64,000 nt of DNA from QHVT01 sp036399015 (GTDB lineage Bacteria; Acidobacteriota; Thermoanaerobaculia; Gp7-AA8), in assembly GCA_036399015.1 (NCBI GenBank), contig DASWNW010000089.1, forward strand, positions 1-64,000. The letters are read 5' to 3'. Below the pieces are notes generated by a model that worked only from the letters and a program-made list of their open reading frames with translations, was not told the origin of the DNA and made no database searches. Positions 23,322 to 36,104 of this stretch are shown in pieces (positions within the stretch are counted from its first letter, which is position 1; each line of letters opens with the position of its first letter). Made by a program: the position numbers and the translations under genes.

Positions 23322-25766
23322 TTACTCGTTGGCCGCGGCTGGCGGCGCGATCGGGGCGCGGTGGTCGCACTCGGCGTTGTTGCAGTACTCGATGTGCCCC
23401 TCGCGCTTGGTCTCCTTCTCCAGGAGGTAGGGTGCGTGGCACTTCGGGCACTCGCGTGCGACAGGGCGGTTGTTCAGCGTGAACTCGCACTTCGGGTAGC
23501 GGTTGCAGGAGTAGAAGACGCCGCGGCGCGAGATCCGCTCGACCAGCTCTCCCTCGTTGCAGTTCGGGCACTTCACGCCGGTCGGCTTCGGCGGCGTGGA
23601 CGACTTGCCGCCGCGCCCGATCTTGCGGATGGTCTTGCAGTCGGGGTAGCCGGAGCACGAGTAGAAGGGGCCGTAGCGGCCGCTCTTGAGGACCATCTCC
23701 TTGCCACAATTCTCGCAGGGCGGCTGCGGCTCGGAGGGCAGGTTCGCCGCCTGCTTCATCAGCTTCGGGTCCTTGGTGTTCTTGCAGTCGGGATATCCGG
23801 TGCAGGCGAAGAACTGGCCGAAGCGGGAGCGCTTGAGCTGCATCGGCTTGCCGCACTTGTCGCAGATGATCTGCTCGTCGTCCGACGTCGCCTCGGCCGC
23901 GTCACCCTTGGCCATTTCCTTCGTGGTCTTGCACTCGGGGTAGTTCGTGCAGGCGAGGAACTCGCCGAAGCGGCCGAACTTGATGACCATCGGCGAGCTG
24001 CAGTTCTCGCACTTTTCGTCGGTCTCCAGGCCGGAGCCCTTGACCTGCGTCATCTCCGTCGCGGCGCGGTCGAGGTCGTGGTTGAACTTCACCGAGAACT
24101 CGCGCATCGCGTCGGTCCACTCGAGCTTCCCATCCTCGATCTCGTCCAGCTCCTCTTCGAGGCGGGCGGTGTACTTCTCGTCGATGATGTCGCCGAAGGA
24201 CTGCTTGAGCAGCTTCACGACGAGCGAGCCGAGGTGCGTCGGGTGGAACTTGCCGTCGTGCTTGTAGGTGTAGTCGCGGGCCTGAATGGTGGTGAGGATC
24301 GCGCCGTAGGTCGACGGCCGGCCGATGCCGTTCTCTTCGAGCGCCTTCACGAGCGTCGCCTCGGTGTAGCGGGGAGGCGGCTGGGTGAAGTTCTGCTTCG
24401 TCTCCAGCTCGAGCAGCTCCAGCACGTCGCCTTCGTTGAGCGGCGGCAGCGCCTTGTCGTTCTTCTTCTCCCCGTCCTCGTCGTCATCCTCGCCCGGCGC
24501 ATCCTGGAAGACGGCCAGGAAGCCGGCGAACTTCTGCACCTCGCCCGAGGCGCGGAGAGTGAGATTGCCGACCGTGATGTCGGCGTCGGTGACATCGAAG
24601 AGCGCCGGCTTCATCTGCGACGCGACGAAGCGGTCCCAGATCATCTTGTAGAGGCTGTACTCCTCGCGGGAGAGGAAGTCCTTGATCTTCTCCGGGTCGA
24701 GCTCGGTCGAGGTCGGACGGATGGCCTCGTGTGCTTCCTGCGCCTGTGCAGCTTTCTTGACACGATAAACGTTAGGCTTTTCAGGAAGGATATCGTTGCC
24801 GTATTTCGCGGCAATTAACTGTCTCACTTCGGCGAGCGCGTCGTCGCTGATACGCACCGAGTCGGTACGCATGTAGGTAATGAGTCCGGCGAAGCCGAAG
24901 CTGCCGAGCTCCTTGCCTTCGTACAGCTTCTGCGCGATCTGCATGGTCCGCTTCACCGGCCACTTGAAGCGGTTGTACGCGGTGCGCTGCAGCGTGGAGG
25001 TGATGAACGGCGGCGCGGCCGACTGCTTCCGCTCCTTCCGCGCCACCTCGGTCACGAGGTACTTGCCGCTCTTGAGCGCGCTCTCGATCTTCCGCGCCAG
25101 CTCCTCGTTCGGCACCTCGGCCTTCTTGCCGTCGATCTTCGTCAGCTTCGCCACGAACGGCGGCGGGGCGCTGGCGGAGAGGCGGGCGCCGAAGGTCCAG
25201 TACTCCACCGGCACGAACGCTTTGATGTCCTCTTCCCGGTCGACGATCATCTTCATCGCCACCGACTGGACGCGTCCGGCGGAGAGGCCGCGGCGGACCT
25301 TGTCCCAGAGGAGCGGGGAGAGCTTGTAGCCGACCAGGCGATCGAGGACGCGGCGCGCCTGCTGGGCGTTCACCTTGTTCATGTCGATCTCGCCCGGCGT
25401 GTCGATCGCCTTGCGGACCGCGTTCTTGGTGATCTCGTGGAAGAGGATGCGGCGGACCTTCTTGGCGTCGGCGCCGAGCAGGTTCACCACGTGCCAGCCG
25501 ATGGCCTCTCCCTCGCGGTCAGGGTCGGAGGCGATGAAGATCTTGTCGGCCTTCTTCGCGGCGGCGCGGAGCTCGCTGACGACCTTCTCTTTCCCTTCCA
25601 GCACCTCGTACTTCGGGAGGAAGGTGACCTCGTCGACGCCGAGATCGCTCTTCGGCAGGTCGCGCACGTGGCCCACCGAGGCCTTGACCACGTAATCGCT
25701 CCCGATGAACTTGTTGATGGTCTTCGCTTTCGCGGGAGACTCGACGATGACGAGGTTCTTGGCCAT
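23322..25766 (-). CDS. topA: DNA topoisomerase I
   Basis: This 814-residue type IA topoisomerase relaxes negative supercoils. The Toprim domain begins at VIVESPAKAKTI with DPDREGE at 81-87. The catalytic tyrosine is Y298 in ITYMRTDS. The C-terminus carries five C4 zinc-finger modules (CENC/CTNYPEC, CDKC/CTGYPDC, CENC/CSGYPDC, CPNC/CNRYPKC, CPKC/CNNAEC), more than the three of E. coli TopA. An acidic, lysine-rich insert (DDDEDGEKKNDK) lies near 430. ATG 25766 is preferred over 25781 by family alignment. No SD is visible. Confidence 0.96.
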   Translation of the reverse strand: MAKNLVIVESPAKAKTINKFIGSDYVVKASVGHVRDLPKSDLGVDEVTFLPKYEVLEGKEKVVSELRAAAKKADKIFIASDPDREGEAIGWHVVNLLGADAKKVRRILFHEITKNAVRKAIDTPGEIDMNKVNAQQARRVLDRLVGYKLSPLLWDKVRRGLSAGRVQSVAMKMIVDREEDIKAFVPVEYWTFGARLSASAPPPFVAKLTKIDGKKAEVPNEELARKIESALKSGKYLVTEVARKERKQSAAPPFITSTLQRTAYNRFKWPVKRTMQIAQKLYEGKELGSFGFAGLITYMRTDSVRISDDALAEVRQLIAAKYGNDILPEKPNVYRVKKAAQAQEAHEAIRPTSTELDPEKIKDFLSREEYSLYKMIWDRFVASQMKPALFDVTDADITVGNLTLRASGEVQKFAGFLAVFQDAPGEDDDEDGEKKNDKALPPLNEGDVLELLELETKQNFTQPPPRYTEATLVKALEENGIGRPSTYGAILTTIQARDYTYKHDGKFHPTHLGSLVVKLLKQSFGDIIDEKYTARLEEELDEIEDGKLEWTDAMREFSVKFNHDLDRAATEMTQVKGSGLETDEKCENCSSPMVIKFGRFGEFLACTNYPECKTTKEMAKGDAAEATSDDEQIICDKCGKPMQLKRSRFGQFFACTGYPDCKNTKDPKLMKQAANLPSEPQPPCENCGKEMVLKSGRYGPFYSCSGYPDCKTIRKIGRGGKSSTPPKPTGVKCPNCNEGELVERISRRGVFYSCNRYPKCEFTLNNRPVARECPKCHAPYLLEKETKREGHIEYCNNAECDHRAPIAPPAAANE

Positions 25767-25883
25767 TGCGGAACGCCCCAAACTGATTACCGACTGCGCG
25801 ATATTCCTATCAGACGGAGCGGTCGGCCGCCAAACGCGCTACCAACTGTGGAGTTCCCAGTGGCCCGTTACCCGTTGCGGGAA

Positions 25884-27256
<1,373 letters not shown>

Positions 27257-27260
<4 letters not shown>

Positions 27261-27913
27261 TCTGCTCCCAGAGGAAAGGACAACCTTACCGAGACCTTAT
27301 CACGATCCTCGACCGCGTTCAGCTCTCCACCATAAGTCTCGGCGATGAGCCGGGCAACCGCGAGCGAGAGGTCGGGATTGCCTTCGGGGTCCGTGTAGTA
27401 CAGCTTGAAAATGCGGGCCGTTTCGAGGTCCGGACTCGCGCTCCGGCCGGTCATGCTGACCGTGTACGTATGCGCGTCCCGGGCGACCGCGGCGGTCCGC
27501 GAGTCGAGCGTCAGGAGCTTCGACGCTCCCTCGAAGAACAACCGGCAGGCTTGCCGGATTCTAGCCTCATGCGCCTGCAGGATGGCAGCGCCGTCAGCCT
27601 CAACCGACAGGCCGAACGAAGCGGCCGCGTCGGCTACGATCGGCGCCAGGTCGACCGCCTGCGGCGGTTCATCCTTGGGAGGCGTGGCGAGCAGGAAGAT
27701 GGAGTCGAAGATCCGCCCCATCCTCCGCAGCTCGGTCTCGATAGCCTTGGCGTAGCCGGCGAGCTTCTCGTCGTCCCCCGCCAGCTTCCGCACCCGCATG
27801 CGCAACAGCTCGAGGTTCAGCACCGCCACGTTCAGCGGCGTCTTCAGGTCGTGCGCCGTGTCCGCGCTGCGCAGAAAATTTGCGCGCGCGAACGTCTCGA
27901 GCCAGCGGTCCAT
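27257..27913 (-). CDS. Minimal soluble histidine kinase, partner of the NtrC-type regulator
   Basis: This 218-residue protein has an H-box AHDLKTPLN with phospho-acceptor H21, followed by a coiled dimerisation helix. The C-terminal part (GNPDLSLAVARLIAETYGGEL...VSVRLSFPL) looks like the end of a HATPase domain. The N-, G1- and G2-box signatures are poorly preserved, and there is no transmembrane or sensor domain. It is coupled by ATGA to the regulator. The start lies five bases from the repeat at 27919-28014, which therefore supplies its leader. It may be a kinase with a degenerate ATP site or a phosphotransfer protein. Confidence 0.75.
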
Positions 27914-27918
27914 TTGTA

Positions 27919-28014
27919 GTCTCAGAGTCGCAAAGTCTCAGAGTCTCAAAGGGGCTTCGCTCAGGCACCGGGTCGTACCCCTCTGAGACTTTGAGACTCT
28001 GAGACTCTGAGACT
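27919..28014. repeat. Complete hairpin element, GTCTCAGA-arm family, between atpC and the kinase gene
   Basis: The left arm (27919-27954) is a run of 8-mers of the form GTCTCAGA/GTCGCAAA ending in GGGG. The right arm (27978-28014) begins CCCC and repeats TGAGACTC/TGAGACTT, pairing with the left over about 36 bp. The loop contains TCGCTCAGGC (27957-27966). It lies at the 3' end of the atp operon and may act as a transcription barrier. Confidence 0.85.
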
Positions 28015-28015
28015 C

Positions 28016-28432
28016 CTACTGCTCCCGTCCCACGTTGATCATCGCAATCGACTCCTCGAGCCGCGCCTCGGCCAGGGCGAAGCCTTCGTCGTGCGAGGAG
28101 AGGTCGGCGATCTCGCGCTCGGCTTCCTGGCGCAGGCGCTCGGCCTCGGCGCGGTCGATCTCGCCGGGCAGGAAGCCCCGCTCGGCGAGGACGATCACCC
28201 GGTCGGGCAGCACCTCGGCGAAGCCCCACGAGATCACCAGCCGCTCCGTCCGGGCGCCGTTGCGATAGCGGAGCTGCCCGATGCGCAGCGTCGCCAGGAG
28301 CGGGGTGTGGCCGGGGAGGACCCCGAGCTCACCGTCGCTCGCCGGCAGGACGACCTCGTCGGCCTGCGCCTCGACGATCTTCCGGTCGCGCGTGACGACG
28401 GTGAGATTGATCTTGTTCGCGAGATCGGCCAT
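28016..28432 (-). CDS. atpC: ATP synthase epsilon subunit
   Basis: This 138-residue F1 epsilon subunit is the rotor stalk protein with an inhibitory C-terminal helix pair. The N-terminal beta sandwich begins NLTVVTRDRKI and includes GELGVLPGHTPLL. The C-terminal part (EIDRAEAERLRQEAEREI) is helical. It follows atpD by 9 bp and ends the operon; its stop codon directly abuts the hairpin element at 27919-28014. Confidence 0.93.
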   Translation of the reverse strand: MADLANKINLTVVTRDRKIVEAQADEVVLPASDGELGVLPGHTPLLATLRIGQLRYRNGARTERLVISWGFAEVLPDRVIVLAERGFLPGEIDRAEAERLRQEAEREIADLSSHDEGFALAEARLEESIAMINVGREQ

Positions 28433-28441
28433 TTCGGTTCC

Positions 28442-29905
<1,464 letters not shown>

Positions 29906-29916
29906 TCTGTTCTCCA

Positions 29917-30780
29917 CTAGTGACCGGCGGCCGCGGCGCCCGACACGATCTCGATGATTTCCTTCGTGATCGAGGCCTGGCGGATGCGGTTGTAGGTCAG
30001 GGTGAGGTGACTGATCATCTCGGACGCGTTCTTGGTCGCCGACTCCATGGCGGTCATCCGCGCGCCCTGCTCCGCGGCGGCCGACTCGAGCAGCACGCGG
30101 TAGAGCTGAAACTCGATGTGCTTCGGCAGCAGGTCGCTGAGGATCTGCCCCGGCCCCGGCTCGTAGAGGTAGTCGATCGAGGGGGCGTCGGCGTCGGCCT
30201 CGACGCGCGGGAGCGGGAGCATGCGCTCGAGCGTCACACGCTGCGCGATGACCGACTTGAACTCGTTGTAGAGCACGTAGACCGCGTCGAACTCTCCGCT
30301 GATGAAGTCGTCGATGAGCCCCTGCGCGATCTCCCGCGCGGTGTCGAGCGACAGCGCCTGGTAGACCTGCGCGCCCTGCCGGCGGATCGGCGTGGTGCGG
30401 CGGCGGAAGAACTCGATCGCCTTGCGGCCGATCGGCAGCAGCTCCACGTGCTGCCAGCCCTTCTCCGACATCGCGTTCTGCGCGGCGCGGAGGATGTTGG
30501 CGTTGAACGCGCCGCAGAGGCCGCGGTCGGCGGTGACGACGAGCAGCAGGACCTTGTTCTCCTGCTCGCGGTCCTGCAGCAGCGGATGCGTCGCAAAGTC
30601 GGCGCGCGCCGAGAGCGACTGCAGCACCTCGCGCAGGCCGGCGGAGTACGGTCGCGCGGCCATCATCCGCTCCTGCGCGCGGCGCAGCTTCGCCGCCGAA
30701 ACCATCTTCATCGCCTTCGTGATCTGCTGCGTGTTCTTCGTCGAGCGGATCCGGCGGCGGAGGTCGATCGTGCTTGGCAT
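29917..30780 (-). CDS. atpG: ATP synthase gamma subunit
   Basis: This 287-residue central rotor shaft of F1 has an N-terminal helix with the family signature IRSTKNTQQITKAMKMVSAAK. The Rossmann-like middle contains VTADRGLCGAFNANI, and the C-terminal helix contains ENASEMISHLTLTYNR-like sequence (here KNASEMISHLTL). The gene begins 6 bp after atpA and ends 11 bp before the preferred atpD start. Confidence 0.95.
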   Translation of the reverse strand: MPSTIDLRRRIRSTKNTQQITKAMKMVSAAKLRRAQERMMAARPYSAGLREVLQSLSARADFATHPLLQDREQENKVLLLVVTADRGLCGAFNANILRAAQNAMSEKGWQHVELLPIGRKAIEFFRRRTTPIRRQGAQVYQALSLDTAREIAQGLIDDFISGEFDAVYVLYNEFKSVIAQRVTLERMLPLPRVEADADAPSIDYLYEPGPGQILSDLLPKHIEFQLYRVLLESAAAEQGARMTAMESATKNASEMISHLTLTYNRIRQASITKEIIEIVSGAAAAGH

Positions 30781-30786
30781 CGTCGA

Positions 30787-32325
<1,539 letters not shown>

Positions 32326-32356
32326 TATGTTCTCCGATATAAGCGACAGCGACTCG

Positions 32357-32887
32357 TTATGCTAACGACTCGCGGAATTTGTTGATCTTGCCGGCGACCG
32401 AGGCGTCCCAGATCTCGCTCCCGATCTTCACCACGAACCCGCCCAGCAGGGTCGGATCCGTCTTGATGTCGAGCTCCACTTTCTTGCCGACCTTGTTCGA
32501 CAGCGTGTCGGCGAGCTGCCGGATCTCCTCCGGCCCCAGCGGCTTGGCGCTGCGTACCTCCGCGATCGCCACCCCGAGGGCGGCGTTCACGTACGACTGA
32601 AGCGCATCGACGATCGCGTCGATGTCGTTGATGCGGTGATGCTGCAGCAGGACCTCGAGCGTGCGGGTGGCGAGGTCGGAGGCCTTCATCTTCCTGGCGA
32701 TCTGCCGGGTGATGTCGAGCTTCGTGGCCTCGTCGATCGGGTTGGCGTAGAGGTCGCGCAGCTCCTTCGACTCGCGGAGCGCGTTGGCGAAGATCAGCAG
32801 CTCGCCCCGCAGCTTGCTCGCCTCCTGCGGCGAGCCGGCGGCGTCCATGATGGCGCGGGCGTACGGTCGGGCGAAACGGCGGATCAT
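32357..32887 (-). CDS. atpH: ATP synthase delta subunit
   Basis: This 176-residue F1 delta subunit (OSCP) connects F1 to the peripheral b/b' stalk. The helical N-domain starts RRFARPYARAIMDAAG, and the C-terminal part has the typical VDIKTDPTLLGGFVVKIG-like sequence (LDIKTDPTLLGGFVVKIGS). It overlaps atpF by ATGA, indicating translational coupling. Confidence 0.94.
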   Translation of the reverse strand: MIRRFARPYARAIMDAAGSPQEASKLRGELLIFANALRESKELRDLYANPIDEATKLDITRQIARKMKASDLATRTLEVLLQHHRINDIDAIVDALQSYVNAALGVAIAEVRSAKPLGPEEIRQLADTLSNKVGKKVELDIKTDPTLLGGFVVKIGSEIWDASVAGKINKFRESLA

Positions 32888-33552
32888 GAGCGCACCTCAC
32901 CAACCTGCTGCAGGCTCTCCTGGAAGAGCTTGCGCTGGTCCTGTTCCGTGATCTGCTCGCGCAGGATCTGCTCCGCCCGCTCGCTGGCGAGCTGGCCGGC
33001 GTACGCGGTGAGCTCCGAGCGCGCGTGCTTGAGACGGTTGTCGACTTCGTTGCGGGCCACGGCCAGGATCTTCTGCGACTCCGCCTCGGCGGCGGCGAGC
33101 AGCTCGCGTTTCTGGCGCTCCCCCTCGGCCTCGGCCCGCTCGTGGATGGCGCGGACTTCCGCCTCGATCGCCGCGAGCCGCGCCTGGATCTCCCCTGCCA
33201 TCTGGTCGGCGCGCAGGCGGCGCTCGCGCGCCTCTTCGTTCGCCCGCCGGATCGCCTCGCTGCGCTCCGCGAAGGCCTTCGACACCGGCCCCTTCACGAA
33301 GTAGACGAGGACGCCGATGAACAGGATCATGTTGGCGATCTTGAGGATCCAGCCGGGAATGCCGAAGTAGGTCTTCTCGTGGTGTGCCTCGGCCGCCGCT
33401 CCATGCTCGTCGGGATGCGCGACCTTGTGCGCCTCCCCCTCCGCCCCATGCGCCGCGGAGGCGCCGGTCTTGTCGTGCAGGTCGGTGGTCGTCTCGGCGG
33501 CGAACAGCGCCGGCGCGAGCGCGAGCGTCAATAGAAGAAGGATACGGCGCAT
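32884..33552 (-). CDS. atpF: ATP synthase b subunit with N-terminal signal peptide
   Basis: This 222-residue peripheral stalk subunit is longer than the usual 150-170. It starts with an apparent cleavable signal (MRRILLLLTLALAPALFAAE) and a His/Ala/Glu-rich stretch (31-60). The expected membrane helix follows (GWILKIANMILFIGVLVYF, 67-85), then a long charged coiled coil. If the signal is processed, the His-rich segment would lie outside the cytoplasmic membrane. It is coupled to b' by a one-base TGATG overlap and to atpH by ATGA. Confidence 0.9.
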   Translation of the reverse strand: MRRILLLLTLALAPALFAAETTTDLHDKTGASAAHGAEGEAHKVAHPDEHGAAAEAHHEKTYFGIPGWILKIANMILFIGVLVYFVKGPVSKAFAERSEAIRRANEEARERRLRADQMAGEIQARLAAIEAEVRAIHERAEAEGERQKRELLAAAEAESQKILAVARNEVDNRLKHARSELTAYAGQLASERAEQILREQITEQDQRKLFQESLQQVGEVRS

Positions 33553-33986
33553 CAGACGGCCCTCCCGAGGATCCGCTCGGCGGCGAGACGGGCCAGCGCC
33601 TCGGAGTCGCGGACGATCTGCTCGCGCGCCACGCCCACGTCGGAGCTCAGCCTCTGGTCGGCCTCGGCGACAACCTGCTTCGCCTCGGCATTGGTGCGCT
33701 CGACGAGCTGCTGCCGGTACGCCGCCGCCTCGTTGCGCCGCGCCTCGCGCACCGCCGCGGCCTCGCGCTTCGCCGTCTGCAGTTGCGCCTCGGTCTGCGC
33801 CGTCGCCTCGGAGAAGCGGGCCAGCGCGTCCTCGTACAGTTTCTCGGCCGTCTTCGTCTCCGTCTCGCGCGCTTCCAGCACGTCGTTGATCGGCCGCAGG
33901 AAGAACTTGCGCACGACCATGTAATTCAGGGTGAAGATCACCATGATCGCGAGCAGAGACAGGTCGGGCACCAGATTGATTTGCAT
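33552..33986 (-). CDS. atpF': ATP synthase b' (b2) subunit
   Basis: This 144-residue second b-type stalk subunit has an N-terminal membrane helix (LVPDLSLLAIMVIFTLNYMVV), FFLRPINDVLEAR at the membrane exit, and an Ala/Glu/Arg-rich coiled coil to the end. The frame runs on to 34127, but ATG 33986 gives the family N-terminus. It is first in this operon; the a and c subunit genes (atpB, atpE), which usually precede it, are absent. b/b' heterodimers occur in photosynthetic and many other bacteria. Confidence 0.9.
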   Translation of the reverse strand: MQINLVPDLSLLAIMVIFTLNYMVVRKFFLRPINDVLEARETETKTAEKLYEDALARFSEATAQTEAQLQTAKREAAAVREARRNEAAAYRQQLVERTNAEAKQVVAEADQRLSSDVGVAREQIVRDSEALARLAAERILGRAV

Positions 33987-34061
33987 AGCGTATGTTTTGT
34001 CGTGGCAGGGGCGTGTCGAGGAGGGCTCCAGGAGCGCACACGATCCCCAAAAAGCCGTGGC

Positions 34062-34091
34062 TGTATACCACATCGGAAAGAACGTTGTCAC
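34062..34091 (-). promoter_or_regulatory. Candidate sigma-70 promoter of the atp operon
   Basis: On the minus strand, GTGACA (34086-34091) is separated by 18 bp from TATACA (34062-34067). It would give a leader of roughly 70 bases to the atpF' start. The -35 box lies close to the GTG start of the divergent gene at 34114. Confidence 0.45.
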
Positions 34092-34113
34092 GCCGCAGGT
34101 TGTCCCCTGACAG

Positions 34114-34677
34114 GTGGCGAACGACAACTATCAGGAGATCCTCGACCGGGCTGATCGGCACTTCACAGAGGTGATGCGGACGCAGCCGCAGAACCTCGCC
34201 TGCGGCGCGGGATGCAGTCTGTGCTGCTACGGCCTTTTCGAGATCGGCTCGGGGGACGTCCCGGTGATCGCCGAAGGCCTGGCGAAGCTCCACCCCTCCC
34301 GCCGGAAGATGATCGTCCGCCGCGCGGTGGAGATCGTGGAGCGGAGCGCCCACCCGAACCTCCGCGAGTGCTCTCCCGAGGAGAAGGAAGCCTTCTTCGA
34401 CCGGACGCAGTCCACCCCCTGCCCGAACCTGGACGAACAGGGCCTCTGCCTGATGTACGAGCACCGCCCGCTCGTCTGCCGCACCTTCGGCCTCCCGCTG
34501 CGCGAGGGCAAGAAGTACGTCGGCGACGTCTGCGAGCTGAACTTCAAGTCCGCCACCCGCGCCGAGGAGCTGAAGGCGGCGTGGGACCTGGAGTGGGAGG
34601 ACGTGCTCGGAACGGAAGACGAGTTCACGATTCCGGAGGCGATTGTGCTGGTGGCGCGCATGCGGGGGTGGATCTGA
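34114..34677 (+). CDS. YkgJ-family cysteine cluster protein
   Basis: This 187-residue soluble protein of the UPF0153/YkgJ family is predicted to bind zinc or iron through a cysteine cluster. Visible motifs are CGAGCSLCC near 30-38, CPNLDEQGLC near 102-111 and RPLVCRTFG near 117-125. The start is GTG 34114. It is divergent from the atp operon and convergent with bactofilin. Family function is not established. Confidence 0.8.
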   Translation: MANDNYQEILDRADRHFTEVMRTQPQNLACGAGCSLCCYGLFEIGSGDVPVIAEGLAKLHPSRRKMIVRRAVEIVERSAHPNLRECSPEEKEAFFDRTQSTPCPNLDEQGLCLMYEHRPLVCRTFGLPLREGKKYVGDVCELNFKSATRAEELKAAWDLEWEDVLGTEDEFTIPEAIVLVARMRGWI

Positions 34678-34764
34678 TGTTGTCGGTTGTCGGTGATCCG
34701 TTGTCTGCGGTTCCTCGCCCAGGCGAGACACCACGGACAACCGACAACTGAGAACCGGCAACCG
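34678..34764. repeat. Hairpin element, GGTTGTC-arm family
   Basis: The left arm (34680-34710) has GTTGTCGG units. The right arm (34734-34764) has CGGACAACCGACAACTGAG and then GGCAACC units, complementary to the left. The loop holds TCGCCCAGGC (34715-34724). The element lies between two convergent genes, where it may terminate both transcripts. Closest relatives here are at 41805-41893 and 11767-11851. Confidence 0.8.
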
Positions 34765-34781
34765 CGCGCCTCCGGCGCGCG

Positions 34782-35153
34782 CTACGCCTTCGCCGCGATG
34801 TTCGTCACCACTGCCCCGCCCTTCCGCTCTCCCATCACGCAGTTGCCCTGGAAGATCGCCCCCTCTTCGATGATGAGGGCGGGCGTGTCGATGTCGCTGT
34901 AGACCTTCCCGTTGCGATGGATCTCGACGCGCTGGGCGGCGACGATCTTGCCGACCACGGTGCCGCTGATGGCGACGCGGCCGACGTGGACGTCCCCTTC
35001 GATATGGGCGCTCTCGCCGACGATCAACTCGTTCTTGGAGTTGATCTTCCCGTGGAACTTGCCGTCGATGCGCATCGTGTCCTCGAACTCGAGCTCACCA
35101 CGGAAGCTCGCACCGCGATCGAGGAAGCCGTTCAGGTCACCGCTTTTCTTCAT
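34782..35153 (-). CDS. Bactofilin
   Basis: This 123-residue polymer-forming cytoskeletal protein is a right-handed beta-helix of short hydrophobic/Gly repeats (MRIDGKFHGKI, LIVGESAHIEGDV, VAISGTVVGKI). It has a short basic N-terminal tail that may contact membrane, as in other bactofilins. GGAG lies eight bases before the ATG. It follows parB in the same orientation; bactofilins interact with ParABS in some bacteria (e.g. Myxococcus), so linkage to chromosome segregation is plausible but inferred. Confidence 0.88.
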   Translation of the reverse strand: MKKSGDLNGFLDRGASFRGELEFEDTMRIDGKFHGKINSKNELIVGESAHIEGDVHVGRVAISGTVVGKIVAAQRVEIHRNGKVYSDIDTPALIIEEGAIFQGNCVMGERKGGAVVTNIAAKA

Positions 35154-35170
35154 CGTGTCACTCCTTTGGA

Positions 35171-35205
35171 AGTCGCAGAGTCTCAGAGTCGCAAAGTCTC
35201 AGAGG
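35171..35205. repeat. Single arm of the GTCTCAGA-family element
   Basis: Tandem 8-mers GTCGCAGA-GTCTCAGA-GTCGCAAA-GTCTCAGA end in GG between bactofilin and parB. No complementary arm is present apart from a tiny GGAG/CTCC palindrome, so this looks like a decayed or half element. Confidence 0.75.
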
Positions 35206-35216
35206 AGACTCCCCAA

Positions 35217-36104
35217 CTACCTCCGTCTCCCCATCATCTCATCCACGAGGCGGATCAACTCGTCCTCGCTGCCGAACCGCACGTGAATCACGCCGCCGCG
35301 GCGCTTGCGGTCGATCTCGACTTTGCTGCGTAAAGCTCTCGTCAGCCGGTCCTCGGCATCGCGGGTGAAGACGTCCTTCTCTTTCTCGGGCTCGGCGGCC
35401 TTAGGTGAGCTCTCGGCGGCGAGCATCTCGGTCTGGCGCACGTTGAGGTTGCGCTTGACCACGCGCTCGGCAAGCTGCTCCTGCTTCTTCGGGGAGTCGA
35501 CCGCGAGGATCGCGCGGGCGTGGCCCATCGAGAGCTGTCCCGAGGCGAGGAGCTTCTTGACGCCGTCGGGGAGCCGGAGCAGCCGGAGGAAGTTGGCGAC
35601 GGTGGAGCGCTCCTTCCCCACCCGCTTGGAGATCTCCTCCTGGGTGAGGTTGAACTCCTCGTGAAGCTGGTGGTACGCGTACGCCTCTTCGATCGGGTTC
35701 AGGTCCTCGCGCTGGATGTTCTCGATGAGCGCGACCTGCAGCGTGTCGCTGTCGGTCATCGTCTCTTTGATGACGACGGGGACGAACTTCAGCTCCGCCT
35801 TCTGCGCGGCGCGGAAGCGGCGCTCCCCGGCGATGAGCCGATACTTATTGTCACCAGTTTTGGTAACAACGAGCGGCTGGATGATCCCATGCTCGCGGAC
35901 GGAGTTGGAGAGCTCCTCGATGGAAGCGTCGTTGAACGTCCGCCGCGGCTGATACGGGTTCGGCGAGATCTGCTCGATCGGGACGTTGGCCAGCCCGGGC
36001 CCATTCGGTCCCGGCGCGGCCGCCGCAGGCTCCGGTGCCGGTGCCGGCCGGCCGGGGATCAAGGCCCCGATGCCGCGGCCGAGCGCTTTCTTCTGCGTGC
36101 TCAT
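35217..36104 (-). CDS. parB: Chromosome partitioning protein ParB
   Basis: This 295-residue CTP-dependent DNA clamp binds parS. It has an N-terminal ALGRGIGALIP ParA-interaction segment and a Pro/Ala linker, then ISPNPYQPRRTF. The CTP-binding motif is GERRFRAAQ and the second motif ENIQREDLNPIEEA; the HTH (LTQEEISKRVGKERSTVANFLRLLRLP) follows, with a C-terminal dimer domain. Two parS palindromes are in the window (37650, 40341). Its ATG overlaps the stop of orfX by ATGA. Confidence 0.96.
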   Translation of the reverse strand: MSTQKKALGRGIGALIPGRPAPAPEPAAAAPGPNGPGLANVPIEQISPNPYQPRRTFNDASIEELSNSVREHGIIQPLVVTKTGDNKYRLIAGERRFRAAQKAELKFVPVVIKETMTDSDTLQVALIENIQREDLNPIEEAYAYHQLHEEFNLTQEEISKRVGKERSTVANFLRLLRLPDGVKKLLASGQLSMGHARAILAVDSPKKQEQLAERVVKRNLNVRQTEMLAAESSPKAAEPEKEKDVFTRDAEDRLTRALRSKVEIDRKRRGGVIHVRFGSEDELIRLVDEMMGRRR

